Source: Unio delphinus
Lineage: Eukaryota > Mollusca > Bivalvia > Unionida > Unionidae
Assembly (NCBI GenBank): GCA_029339505.1
Contig: JAQISU010000169.1
Span: 5,076,001-5,140,000, forward strand
Direction: 5' to 3'
DNA: 64,000 bases
Under the pieces are notes generated by a model. The model saw only the letters and a list, made by a program, of their open reading frames with translations, had not been told where the DNA came from and made no database searches. Shown piece by piece: positions 1-13,400 of this stretch (within the stretch, counting starts at the first letter, position 1; each line of letters opens with the position of its first letter). A program made the position numbers and the translations under genes.

Positions 1-2719
1 CAATCTTATCATTCTCTTAAGTCATTGATTTTTGTATGATCAGTCTAAGAAAGTGAGGTAAATTTATGAGAAGGGCCATGGGGTGTTGTGTGTTCAATTC
101 TGGAGCAAATTTGCTATGCACTTAAATACCCAATATATTTCATCTTGTGGTACAAAAAAGATGAATTTTGCATCTGGTCTGTGCAGTTTGCAGTTGAAGA
201 AGCAAATGAACATATTTCAAAAACATCTGAAGGATTAGATACCATTTAAGTACTAGGGCATTTTCTGATAAATTGTCCTCGTATGGAAATAGCATTTTCA
301 TTTATAACAGGCAATAACATTATCTTCTTAAGTTTCCAAAGAATTATTATGTTATTGAGCAAGCGATCAAGTACCACAATCCTAAAAGTTTCTGTCACAC
401 ACTGCTGCTACTGCATCATCCAGAAAATCCTTTCCAGGGCTTAAACTAATGGAAGATTTGAATATTATCCAGTGGTTGAATTAACAGCCATGTCAGGTAC
501 CCTGCTCTTTTTTAGATGTTATTTGCATAATGCACGAGGAAAGATGGATAAGGAAGCAGTCCAACTGCATTCTAGTAACATTCATTCCCAATAAAAATTA
601 ATTAAAATTTGGATGAACAAATCTGACTATTATGGACGCTCCTTATCACATAAATCAGTCCCAATTAACATAACGGTAAAGTCTCAGACCTAAGATAGTA
701 TACAAACAAAATCTAGAATTTCCACAAACACTACTGCACAGTTTTTCATAACTTCTATGTTATATGCCAAAAGTCATTTGACAACTACTCAGTAATAAAT
801 GTGGTTGATATCAGTATTATTACATTTGTACTGACCTTGGGTGTTTGAAAATTTGCTCTTTATATTATAAATTTCAAGACAAATTCCATGTTTTCAAGGT
901 CATCTAAATATAATATGTAGGTTTCCAATTAGAGTATGCTCATGCCTTATTCATAAAATGGAAAAATATTGACTACTGAATAAATCTTTAAAAATATATT
1001 TTATCTATAAGACAAAAGGTCACATTCTTATAATTGTTCAATGATTTGTTCACTACTATTTAACAATTTTCTGAAAACATTATTTCATGTTTTTTTTCAT
1101 AGATAATTCCATTTTTCATTGGCTTTCAAAGTTGTAGATATATCACTAAGGGTGGAATATTCCCATTTTCTTCTTTAGTTTAATTTATGATTTGATACAA
1201 CAAAAAGAAGCATGCAAGAGTTCCATTTTCTTCATGGGTTAAATTCTTGCAACCACAAAACTACAAAACTGGTAACCACTGAAGAAAAGTAAATTCAATG
1301 AAATCCATAACTTCGGCTATTATTTTGTTCCTCCTTCTTTAACAAGAGGCCTTCATTGGACCTACGGGTAAGATCACTCAAGAACAGTTCATGTAGAGCT
1401 GAACATTACTGTTTAATGCTTTCTGACCTATAACAGTATTTCAATTTTGTAATAATGTAACATATTATATATCCGCATCATTTGTATAAACGAAAAAAAG
1501 GCCTTGTTGCTAGACTGTCTGTACATGTTATTTAAAACTATTTCCTATTTTAGTATATAATGACCATTTTGAATACTGTAAAAGATCAGCATCTTTTGTG
1601 AAAGGTTTGACACCGGGATACTTTTAGTCAAATGCAGACCAGTATTATGTATATAAACATGAAAGGCCATTTTGCCAGGACGTTTTTTTCGTAAAATTTA
1701 ATTAAAGTTTGTTCAGCAGTTTCTAAAACATTGCAAGAGGGTTTTTCCAATTTCAAGTAACTGTGGCTGCATTTGATGGTGAATGGGTTATCATTTGTAA
1801 AGATTTAACAGAGTTTGCATACCAGAATAATTTCTGCCAAAATTTGGTCAAATTCTGTGTGGTGTGGTTTGTGAGAAAAGTTGTTTAAAAAAGTTTTCTA
1901 ATTTTATTAACAGTGTGTGGATGCTTTCATTCAAATCTTCCACATTTCATATAATTTTTCGACATCTTCCTACAGTGATAGAGTTTCAAAGGTCTCTGAT
2001 TTACCCTTCTGCTCTGAGTAGTGTGAATTTTGCTTTTGAGAACTGAATCCCATTTCAGTCAGGTTTTAATAAAGGTAATTATGGCCAGTATAAAGAGATT
2101 AGTTTTCAGGATATATCCAAAGCACAATTTTCCATAATTCATGAATGTTGTTCCTTGAATATTTCCGTAGATGTATAAGATCTTCTGCAAAGCCTAAACA
2201 ATTGTAAACAATATGTACCAACAATTCTGTACCATCACTTTCTCTGCTATACACAGTTAGTCGCAAACAGTCTAATATTTCATCCTACTGAATTTCATCC
2301 TATCTTTCTATCTTACTGATTTTCAAAAGAAATTCATCATTCTTTGTTTCAAGATGATACACTGCTGTTGTGCTTTTGACATTACCCCAACTGTTGATCA
2401 CTGAATGATCAATTTAATATACCACACAGGAAAGAATTTATTTGGAATACCTCCATTGTTTCTGCAATATTCCAAAAGATTTGCAAACAGCATGTAGATT
2501 TAGGCTTAACTAAGGTCATTAAGAAAAGGCTAATAAGACAATCTGATCAAGCTAATTAGAAACAAAACAAAAAATCTCGCATTGGATATAAGATATGGAA
2601 ACTGCAGATTACTTGCACAATCTCCTCCACCCCCCACCCCACCCCCCATTGGGTTTTAAAATTATGTGATTCTGAATATTTCTGCAAGAAACCAGTACAG
2701 TAGTCATGTGGCAGCTATG

Positions 2720-3850
2720 TTGGAGGTCAGATTAGCACCACTGGCTGAAAAGAATTTTATGAATTCAAGATAAGACCATATCTTCCTATAACCTACAGGT
2801 TGCTGAAACCATTTTTGATAGTCTTGAATGATAACTAGATTTTCAGAGTAGCTGTGATCAATATACCTGATGTCAATCTGGCACCATTTTCATTAAGGAA
2901 ACACAATGTTGATATGCCTTCCATTTTGGAGAAACAACTACCGGTATAACATTATTTTCAAAATGGATGACACAATGGCCACATTTGATAACAGATTTAC
3001 ACCTATATAATTAATACCACCTAGACATCTTAAGAAATCATTAGGTAGAAGCACAATGCCAATATTATGTATGAGAAGCAATAACAAAATTTTCAAGATG
3101 GTCATTTGGCAGTTATATTAAAATTCAGATTGGCACATAAGATTTTCATTTACAACATCATACGAAGTCTTTCAGTGAAAACCCCATTCACATATGGCCA
3201 TTCATTCACGAGAAATAGGGATTATAAGATTTTCAAGATGGCCACTGAGGCAGGGATACTAAATGTCTGAATGACACCAACAGGGCCAACTAGAAAAAAG
3301 GTTTAGTAAATTAGTAAAACTCTCCATCCACGGAGGAATAGCAATAACAAATATTTTCCAGATGTCTTCTGTGGTGGCAATATTGGACATCAGATCAACA
3401 ACATTTTCATTCTGAAAAATGTATGGATCATAGAAGCTGACTGGTTAAAACCCCATAGCAATATTGCTTTCATTCAGCAGGGCTAGCAATAACAAGTTTT
3501 TTTAAGATGACCACTGGCTGCTTTATACTGGACAAACGATCAATACCATTTAATTTAAGCCCAACTTGACAGCATAAAAAGTCTTCTGGTACAAACCTAA
3601 TAGCAATATTACTGTTAGTTTTGAAGAAGTGGCAAGAAACAAATTTTCAAAATGGTTTCTGTGGATGCAATAATGAACATCAGATCAGTGCCATTTTCAT
3701 TTAGGATCAATTAAACATTATGTCTTCTTCTTCATTCAGGAGGAGTGATGATATGATTTTCAAGACAGACATATTAGACATCAGACAGACTCCATTTTCA
3801 TTTAGGACCAAGCAGACATTTTAAATTAACTGTGTAAGAAGTTCACAACT
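2720..3850 (+). repeat. Degenerate tandem repeat, ~110-145 bp spacing, 'TTTCAAGATGG...CCATTTTCATTTA' type
   Basis: The phrase 'tttcaagatgg(cc)' and then 'catcagatc..caccattttcattta' recur at least eight times (for example near 2869, 3121, 3389, 3677 and 3779) with variable spacing. Related copies lie at 22070-22440, and inverted copies at 55450-55990, so this is a dispersed family. Confidence 0.65.
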
Positions 3851-4910
3851 TTCTCCATGAAGTTTAAAAGCTAGAGTGATAATAAACAACTGCTAACAAA
3901 CAACGGATAGATGACTGATACAAGACCATTGCATTAAGCTCTTCTGGTGTTTCAATAATGGAAGCTAACAAGCAGAAATGAAACAAGCAATCTTGCCCTT
4001 TTCATACAAGGTCTTTACCTACCATGAGTATGTTCGTTACTGAATATTTTATTGTACTTACAACATAATATATTTTGTGATCTTCTACAATATTACATAA
4101 TGCTCCCTGAGTATTATATCTTTTCACTAAAGGAAAAATCCCTTTTTTATATTATTCTTGGATGGGTTGAAAATTCTTCTATTGTTCTGATGTTATATTG
4201 AACCCTTTTTGGTAATTTTTTGCAGATTTTTTGAGGATGTTCATATTATTTTGAGAAATATTGTCAATCATTTCTTAAAAGAAAAATATCTTTGTGCTCA
4301 CGTTTGTGGCTACAGGACCAGATCAATCATTTGGAGATGGAGAGACTCAGGGGAAAAATTAGGACCAATTCAACTGTAATTCAAACATAAAATACTTTTA
4401 CCAAAGTCATGCTACATTAAAATATTTAACAAGTTCATTCTTATTTAATCAAATTTACCCATAATGATGGTCCCCAGACACATCCCCAATCAGTCTGGAT
4501 TAATCATGTAAAATTTTATATTCAAATGACAAAATCCTTTTGATGGTACAATAATGCTATTTGATTTTGTTAAAAGTATGGAGACATAATATTTTGAAGA
4601 AGAGATTGGAAAATACTATATTCCTAGTGCAGAAATGAAAATATTAAGCAACATTACATCTTTAAAATAGTGAAGAAATATTTTGGCAGTTTCAGCATTA
4701 TAAAATCCTTCAATTTAAAAAAAAAAGGTATTTACTCTACTAATGGTTAAAGCCAGAATCCATAAATTTGTCTAAATGAAGAGAAGAAAATGTCACAGTC
4801 CACAAACAATATAATACCATCAGCTTTTTTTCTGGCTTGCTGAAATCTTTTGAAAAGTGCTGCAATGCTGGCAGCTACTGTATTTACCCATTTTATAAGC
4901 CACTCCAACC

Positions 4911-5517
4911 TACAAACAGAACAGACTATGATCTGCCAAAATTACATAACACACCCACAGATCAAAATCTGTACCATCCACGACAAATTAAATCTAGTTT
5001 AAACAGTACAAATCCTGATCTGCCATTATATAACACACCCACAGATCAAAATCTGTACCATCCACGACAAATTAAATCTAGTTTAAACAGTACAAATCCT
5101 GATCTGCCATTATATAACACACCCACAGATCAAAATCTGTACCATCCGCGACAAATTAAATCTAGTTTAAACAGTACAAATCCTGATCTGCCATTATATA
5201 ACACACCCACAGATCAAAATCTGTACCATCCACGACAAATTAAATCTAGTTTAAACAGTACAAATCCTGATCTGCCATTATATAACACACCCACAGATCA
5301 AAATCTGTACCATCCACGACAAATTAAATCTAGTTTAAACAGTACAAATCCTGATCTGCCATTATATAACACACCCACAGATCACAATCTGTACCATCCA
5401 TGACAAATTAAATCTAGTTTAAACAGTACAAATCCTGATCTGCCATTATATAACACACCCACAGATCACAATCTGTACTGTCATCTACAAAGTAAAATTA
5501 GTTTAAACAGAACAGAC
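4911..5517 (+). repeat. 84-bp tandem array A (about 7 units)
   Basis: Units of exactly 84 bp share the core GATCTGCCATTATATAACAC and TCTGTACCATCCACGACAAA. Adjacent inner units are almost identical. Because 84 is a multiple of three and the unit lacks a stop in one frame, an apparent 188-codon frame opens (4837-5403). I regard it as repeat-driven rather than a gene: it has no codon-level divergence pattern and no gene context. Confidence 0.93.
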
Positions 5518-5974
5518 CAACAGCAACACAAGGCAAATAGGAATTTACTCCTTTGCCTGGAACTATCTAAGCAGTATTTTGTGAACATCACAAAATGACT
5601 TTATTTATGGAGTCAGTATGTTAGACAGTTTGTCATCCATTTTTTAATGTAACAAAACATCTTAGTGACAAAGACAAGTACAGGTGCTGTGTTTAATTTT
5701 GTAAGTCAACTTGATTGAGTTAGTGTTTTCACAGTGATCAAGAACTATCATTTCAAATGTACAAGGAAAATCTGCAATTTGTACCAATAGTGTAGTTTTA
5801 ATGGATAAACACACCATTGCACAACAATGAATGTTCTAATGGCACAAGCAAAATGCTATCAAGATTTGGACAAAATGCTTAAAATTACATTTTTGTGTAA
5901 CCTGTGTGCATTTAAATGTTCTTTTTTTTTTAATAAACCTTTGGTCTATTTATGTGCATAAAATAATATTATAT

Positions 5975-5978
<4 letters not shown>

Positions 5979-6023
<45 letters not shown>
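5979..6023. repeat. (GT)n microsatellite
   Basis: About 22 uninterrupted GT dinucleotides. Confidence 0.98.
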
Positions 6024-6026
<3 letters not shown>

Positions 6027-7084
6027 ACTAATGGCACACAGGGTTCAATCTTGACGATATTGTGCTCAATAAAAAAATGTAACAATGAAAAAAAGGTAAA
6101 TATAATCAGTAAATCATTAGGATAAAAACTTTCCAATAAAAATAAACATGTAATATAAAAATAATATTTGAAAGATATATATATTCTTTTTTAAAAAACA
6201 ATTGTAAAATAAATATTTTAATTGGATATCAGGATGGAACAGAAGGCAATAATTAATTGTAATATATATCATAGAATATACAGACAAACATGACCAAATT
6301 AACATCACTAAGAGGTGGTATGTAAATTAGTAAACAAAACTGAATATTAAATTCAGGTTTAAAAGTTACATTTTATTCCATCCCTGCTAGCATAATCTAA
6401 CATTCTTTCTCATCTTATAAATGCTTTGACATATATACAAAAATTCTCTGCTTGGATGTTTCTCATTTTGATTCATGTATATCTCATGCTGACAGTTTCT
6501 ATTTCAAAACTTCTCAGAAATGTCACATAACTTATAGGATTTCAATAGTTACTAGCTTCTCTAACTGATGCAGGCTCTTCTGTTTACTGAGGTTGTGAAA
6601 TGACAGAGACTGCTGGATTCCAAACTGCAATTTTAACAAACTGTCTATTCATTACTTTAGGAGAAGTATGTGTGACAAGCTTTGCATACAAACTTCAACA
6701 GATTTAATTGGCATTTTGATCCCTTGCAGCTAATAAATAAAATAACAACATTCCAGGAGTTTTCCATGACTAGGTCCCACTTCACAAAGGTTTTAAAATA
6801 CATTTTCTTAATCTTAAAGCAAGAGTATGTGCCTGTTGAGCATTTATACTACTCTATGTAGAAATGAGATGGACATGGCTAAATCTGGATATTATTGATT
6901 AATGGGTGTCAGTGACCTTGACGTTTGATCAGGCTTCATATATGCAGTTTTGATGTAAAGTGATCATGCAGAAACCATTGCTTATTAGACTACCATGATT
7001 GTGACCACAGACCTGTAAACTACAGAATCCACAGATTTCTTTACTACTCTAAGTTTAAGCCACCAACAAAATTTGCATCAAAGA

Positions 7085-7720
7085 ACTTACTCTAGAATAA
7101 AAGTGATTCTGCAAACACTGTTTTTCTTTAAGCTACAATAGCTGACCTTTGACCCCAAAGTCAAAAGTCTTTTCCACAAGCCCTCTACAAATGTATTAAG
7201 TGCAGAAAAAAAGCAATCCGACAAAACTTGTCTTTCTTTTTCAAGGACATTGATTTTTTTTACCTTTCTTACATGTCCCTGCATCCAATATATTAAAAAA
7301 AATGTTTCTTTCTTACTAAGTACTTAAATTTGTTTGTTATATTTTTTTCTTCCAACAATTGTGACCTTTCACCTTTTGACCCCAAACATTAATAGGCTTA
7401 TTTCATATTTCATACATCAATTGCAAGCTATCCATACATTTTTATTCAAGTATGTGATGTAAGACTAATGCTTTTTGTCATGATTATTCTTGCAGTCACA
7501 ATGACCATGACCTTTGAACTCCTGCCCTGAAACTGATAGGTTTCTTTTTCATGCAAATGCAAGTTATCCACAAAGGTCAGTTAAATCTGTGATACAGAAC
7601 TGATGCTATTCTGCAGAATCTGTCTTTCTTTCAGAAAATTAAACTGACCTTTGACCCTTTGATCCCTGAATCAATAAACTTATTTCTTACACCAAGCATA
7701 AGCAATCCACATAGTCTGGA
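7085..7720 (+). repeat. Tandem repeat carrying TGACCTTTGACC
   Basis: Degenerate ~140-170-bp units each contain a 'gtgacc..tgacctttgacc' block, then 'aataggcttctt' and 'gcaagc(t/c)atccac'. Exact TGACCTTTGACC occurs at 7143-7154 and 7645-7656. The same family is present at 23540-23845, 24938-25020 and 37260-38120, and inverted at about 62720-63680. Confidence 0.75.
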
Positions 7721-8481
7721 TAAAGTATATGCTGTCATACGTAAGCAACTATTGCACAGAAAATGACATGCTCAAAGGTATATGAGGTAATAGCATAATA
7801 TGCTGTCAAAAGGTAGGTATTTAACAAGTTAATTAATTTCATTCTCATAATTGCTAAAGTTATGTAAGAAAAAGAAAGTTCTAAAAAAATATTATTACAA
7901 ATTCTTGGTTGCATAAAACTGAGACACATCATCAATACTTCATTAACTGTTATCTCCAGAAAAGGATTGAATTTCTCTCTACAAAGTGTCACAGCTGTGG
8001 ATACTTATTATTTCAATTACATTTTATGTGAAATCTTTTAAAATATCAAAATCTGAAATCAGCGCTCTACTGCAGAAGGCTATTTTTTCTATGAGACAAT
8101 AGTGTATGTTGTTAATCAGTTAAAAATCAAATACAATAAACATTCTGAAACTGTGTTTCATGAACATCTTAATACCTTGTTACTAAAATGAAAGGAAATT
8201 TAAGTTTAGTTTTTTGTAATCATAAGATAAGGTATCTTGTTTTCTTAAAAATTACGTTAGAATAATTCTTATATATTTTTTTAGAAATTTCTTTATACAC
8301 TGAACAATTCAAATTCAAGGAAATCCTCATTTATTACTCACACACAAAATTGGACCTTGCCGGAAAAAATTCCACATAGTAAATGTTTTACTTTAATCAG
8401 TATAATGTGATGAATTTTAAACATAATTTTAGAAATACAAACAAAGAGATAGAAAAGATGTAGAGAACTGTTTGATTCAAG

Positions 8482-8855
8482 AGGAAAATTAAGTTGCTAC
8501 ATTAAATAAAAATGGAAAATTAAGTTGTTACATTAAATCAAAATGGAAAATTAAGTTGTTACATTAAATCAAAATGGAAAATTAAGACGTTACATTAAAT
8601 CAAAATGGAAAATTAAGTTGTTACATTAAATCAAAATGGAAAATTAAGTTATTACATTAAATCAAAATGGAAAATTAAATTGTTACATTAAATCAAAATG
8701 GAAAATTAAGTTGTTACATTAAATCAAAATGGAAAATTAAGTCGTTACATTAAATCAAAATGGAAAATTAAGTTGTTACATTAAATCAAAATGGAAAATT
8801 AAGTTGTTAAATTAAATCAAATGGAAAATTAAGTTGTTAAATTAAATCAAAATGG
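8482..8855 (+). repeat. 31-bp tandem array (about 12 copies)
   Basis: The unit GGAAAATTAAGTTGTTACAT plus TAAATCAAAAT is repeated with period 31 and few substitutions. It is very A+T-rich and noncoding. Confidence 0.95.
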
Positions 8856-9679
8856 GCCCTGGACTAACAGCAATAACTTAAATCTTGTATCGCTCTTGAC
8901 TCATGAAAAAAGAGTGTATCAAATGTGGAAACAATGGAATAATATTTTGTATGGTCAGAGCTGCAAATTTAAGGCAATGTGAATAAATCTTCAGATTTAA
9001 AAAAAAAAGCAAAAAGCATTTCAATACTCATGACAAACTATTTTTTAACAGAATCCAGTCCTTTAGACACCAAGGCAAAGGAATCCCAGTCTAAGGGCTA
9101 AATTATTTGTCTTTTATGAGATTCTGCTGATCAAAAAACAATAAATGTAACTCTATGAATGGGACTTCTCTCTTTCTCTCTTACAGCCAATGCTGACAAT
9201 TGTTTTCTCACACACTTGATTATTTTATTTCATAAATCATAAATATAAATTATTTTAACTCTGTCATGAATGTTCTTAGTTCCAGACCTGCAATCAACAC
9301 AGTTTATAATGAAAATGGTATCATATGTGCTTAGGAGACAAGCATCCCGGAATCACTGATCTGAGACAAAAACGTAAAAACCAAAATTTCACAAGACACC
9401 CCTGTCACACTGGTAAAAATGTATTGTCTCACCCACTGCTTCATAAAGGTCACATTAGTTGAGTGTCTTGGACCATTCATGGAATTGTACCAGTATTGGG
9501 AACATCATGATGAAAATATGTAGATACACATGTACAATATTTTTTATTAGGGTGGAGATATCAATAATTTCAAGTGAGCAAAGGTAAAATCACCACCATC
9601 CTCAGAGTTGTTCCCCAATATTCATTATCTTCATGCATGCATGCACATTTTCTGTCCTTTTAATGCTGAGTAAATTTTT

Positions 9680-9840
9680 CGGATTCAGCCAATGTGGTTA
9701 TGTGAGAAAGCTTGCCAGTAGTTTCTGGTGGGTCGTGGTTCTTTCCCGGGGTTTTCCCGGGTTTTTCCTCCACCATTAATACTGGCCGCCATGTATAGCC
9801 TATTGTGTGCTGAAAAATGGCATTAAACCCTACAACAAAA
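9680..9840 (+). mobile_element. SINE family 2, 5'-truncated copy
   Basis: This matches the body of the copies at 18845-19093 and 33685-33942 (GCTTGCCAGTAG, CCTCCACCATTAATACTGGC, TATAGCCTATTGTGTGCTGA, AAAAATGGCATTAAACCCTA) but lacks the tRNA-like head. Confidence 0.7.
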
Positions 9841-10019
9841 ATCCTGTAAACATTTACCTTTATAGATAATGATAAACATGTACTAATAATCTTTAAGCAA
9901 TGCTTCTAATGGAAACTTGACTCTGGGAGACATGTATCAACGATAGTGATAATCAACTCCTTACCTTATGTCACAATTTGAATTAATCATTGATTCTGGA
10001 TACATTTGAAGAAACAAAA

Positions 10020-10200
10020 GTGACCGCTCATGAGGGGGACATTTTACATTTTTTGTACTAAAATGCTGGTCGCGTTAGAAGGGTGAATGTTCTTGAGGGG
10101 TATTTTTGAATACAAATTTGTCTGTGCCATGGGATTCTGGCTGTAAGAAGCAGGTGGCCACTGGTCAGGGGGGCTGTTCATGAGGGGGATTACTGTAGTT
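10020..10200. repeat. Repeat with paired CATGAGGGGGA blocks
   Basis: The phrase 'CTCATGAGGGGGACATTTTA' (near 10027) and the related 'TTCATGAGGGGGATTACTG' (near 10176) bracket about 150 bp of G-rich sequence unlike the surroundings. It lies just downstream of CPSF2 exon 8 and is probably an interspersed element. I do not recognise the family. Confidence 0.4.
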
Positions 10201-10325
10201 CAATAAATTATGTCTTTCCCTTATACCATTTGATGATTTGATGCAAGGTATACAAAAGGCAGGTGGAAAAAAACTAGAAAATTTCTCCATGAGTTTTAGT
10301 AGTGGGATAATTAAATTCTTCCTAC

Positions 10326-10448
10326 CTTAGGTTCTGGAACCTTGGCCAACTCTGCTAGGTTGTGACACAGCTTCATGTGCTTGAAATGAAAGGGATTGCT
10401 TCTGTTGTCCTCAAAAGCTCTCATGATCTTGTCACTCATCCATTCAAC
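10326..10448 (-). CDS. CPSF2: CPSF2 coding exon 8 (last exon in the window)
   Basis: The exon encodes residues 284-324, including [20 protein letters not shown] and [11 protein letters not shown]. The acceptor is GTACACCGCAG and the donor is AAG|GTAGGA. The exon ends in phase 0. The expected next residues (a VLASxPDLECG-type stretch) were not found in 1-10325. Confidence 0.95.
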
Positions 10449-13400
10449 CTGCGGTGTACAGCAAATTGAGTATCTGAGAATGCATGTGTGTTTTTGGAGT
10501 TTTAACTAAGCTTTAACAACTTTAAGACTGAAGGGATTAACTAAACGAACAATATACATTATGTATGTAAGTCACTGTCTCCTCCAATCTCTTATATTAA
10601 TGACATCTCACACCACAGGCAGCTAGACCAAAGATATATTTTGTTAAAGAATTGTCAGAAATATTTAAATGTGTGTAGAATCCCTCAAAAAGTTGTTATC
10701 TGCCAACAGACTTACAGGAGATATATTATCATTGATGGACACACCATCATGTTATTTGCAATCATTGATGATATTTGCACTTCCATGACATATTCTTTAT
10801 GTCATCATGCAAATGAAATAACAATTTTTTATTACTGAAACAAGCTGAATTTAAAAATATTGCATTAAAGAATGTAGTCAAGGAAATTTAAACCTGTGTT
10901 TTGATAAATACTGCTGTTTTATGAGCATATAAATCTGACCTCCATTTCACATCAGAGATATCTCGCCTATCCGATTCAGCATTTTTAGTTTGTCAGAGTT
11001 TTGACTGCACCAACCAAAACTAGCATGACTATATGTTATTTGGTTATAAATATCCATGACTATTTATGTTATGTTATGAATATCAATGACTATTTATATG
11101 TTATGAGGTTATGAATATTGATACTATTTATCTATGTTATGAGGTTTTGCATATCCAAGACTCATGGATTGTTTACTGACCTGTGACTTGGCGAACTCAA
11201 TGACATTAAAGCTGACATTATTGAGGAGGGCAAGGGAGTAAGTAGTCAACCCAGATTCTGTGCTCCTCCACATTTGGTCCTGAAAAGGCAAGAATGTTAA
11301 ACAATATAGTAGTAAACTACATCAAAAAAAAATTGTATCATTAAAGTTGCAAAACAATGTTAAATTCAACAGCAAGCTGTATTGGGCCTTATGTTTCTTA
11401 GCTACCTATAAACTACTGCCATTATGCTGGCCCTGCATCTGGGATTCTATGGCAGGGGTTGGCAAACTACAGCCCAGTGCCTCTTTTTGTAAGACCAGCG
11501 AGCTAAGAATGGATTTTACATTTTCAAAGTCTTTAAAAGTATACACTATAATGGAACAGTCAACTGCGGTCTTTTGTGACATTGTTACGACTGAGGAGGT
11601 GTTAGAAAGGTCATATGGGGTGCTACTCACTTTCACACGCTGATTGGTGGTGTCCTCTGCCATGACATCCTTAAGTTAGACCTTGGCCCCCAAAAAGCCT
11701 AAATATTTATAATGTGGCCCTTTACCGAAAAAAATGTTTGCCAACCCCTGTTTTAAGGGATCTTGTTGGACAACTTTTTCCCGGAAAATTAACATGGTAG
11801 ACATATATTGGTGAAATTTAATATAAAAATTCAAAGGAGATACACAAAATTGCAACAAATAAAAACATCTTAATATAATTACTACAATTGCACTGAAAAA
11901 TGTGCTATTTTCTCTTCAGATTAGCATTTTACTTTTCTATCAAATTGTTTTTTGCTTCAAAATTATTTTATTTCAGAAACTACATTATAGAATTGCACCC
12001 AGCAATAAAATGTCATGCCACAATACTATGTTAAAAATTACTTTTTAGGATCTATCTCTGCATGCAAATCTACTAACTGGCATATTTAATGAGGTTAGAC
12101 TTCTTGTGAGGCTCCAAAGTAAAGACTCAGCAGACCACATACATGCTAATTCCTAGAGAGGTGTAAGCATAATTATTTATAATATAAGTGGCAAAACCAG
12201 CTTAATCTTTGCATAATGTGAAATCAATATTTTATATGCAATAATTACAATACACAATATGAAAAATGTACATTTATTTTTACCACTAACCCGGCCATGC
12301 AGCTGGTTAAAGTTTTTGTCACTAATCGGCAAAACCCACATTGATTGATAAAACATACTGACAAAATATTTATATACAACACTCATTTTAACTAGTCTAT
12401 ACATCCAAATTCTGCAACCTTCAACTAGTTTTAGTTTTTCATATACAAATGCAAATTCAAATGCAAAAATATTCCAGAATCCACTAAACACCTATCATTA
12501 TACATGTATTAACTTTTGTACTTTATATGAAAAAATATTATACAAAAAAATGTATTTTCATCAAAATGAAAGTTGTAGTTATATATTTGTTTACTGAGAT
12601 GAACAGAATGTTATTACAACCTTGAACAGCTCAGAGTGTATAGCATTTATGACAGTCTCAACATTCCATACACCCTAACATGCCAGAAATGTATTACCAC
12701 ACAAACCTTACATAAACTTATTCTGTGACACAAGAATAATTTCTTAGCTGCCATTGTTGGCAATACAGGTGTGTTACAAAGAGTATGGAAATTGTTGCAG
12801 TTGCCTCCCTTGGACAAAAAAATCCTAAATTCTCCAAAGGTGAATGAAAGTTCTTCAGGTGGATAATTTCCACTCATAGCACAAAGTAACTCCTCATCTA
12901 TACCCAATTTTGACTATACTTTTGATATTACCATCTGAAGTAGAGGTTATCTGCAATTATTTCTAATCCAGTTGTGGATTGCCAACCATCATGTGACTGA
13001 CTTGCGCTCTGCCTGTAAATCACATTATCAGGTTATGATTTTGATGGAGTTCTTACGTCCTACTTCGATAAATTTAAAGTGAAAAACTGGACACCATGTG
13101 ACTGACTTACAATCTGCCCATATTTAAATTTTAATGATACTTAAAATTTTATTATTTTATCTTGATGAGTGACCATTCCATTCATGATGCCCCAGTGCTA
13201 GACATCACTATAAACTGCAACACTGCAGATAGTGTAGCAATATGACTGAAAAATTGTTAAAGCTATGTAAAACATCCCAATCACGCACACACTGCTATAA
13301 AGGAAAGGTCATGTGACAGCAATTAACAAACACAGGTTTGGGCATTAACAAAAAATTTAAATTGTTAATTAATTACAAACTTAGTTTATTTTCCATATTT

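Larger units (their letters stand above)
1..10325. other. CPSF2 intron (at least 10.3 kb), no exon found
   Basis: The downstream intron of CPSF2 fills the left edge. It holds the degenerate repeat cluster at 2720-3850, the 84-bp array at 4911-5517, a (GT)n tract, CTTGACC-type repeats at 7085-7720, a 31-bp array at 8482-8855 and a SINE fragment near 9680-9840. The remainder (1-2700, 3850-4900, 5520-7080, 7720-8480 and 8860-9670) is A+T-rich, and I recognise nothing in it. A short C-rich tract lies at 2625-2650. Confidence 0.6.

Noticed and set aside
1864..2046. 60-codon plus-strand frame
   Set aside because: No domain, no splice context, and average composition of the intron.
8482..8855. CRISPR-like array
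   Set aside because: The 31-bp units follow each other without unique spacers, and the DNA is eukaryotic.
1..10325. Further CPSF2 exons
   Set aside because: I looked for the expected DLECG, RTTPGTL-type and C-terminal motifs on the minus strand and found none, so they must lie outside the window.
11347..11663. Overlapping frames of 98 and 85 codons on opposite strands
   Set aside because: Both lie in the hAT MITE at 11453-11750 and lack splice or domain support.
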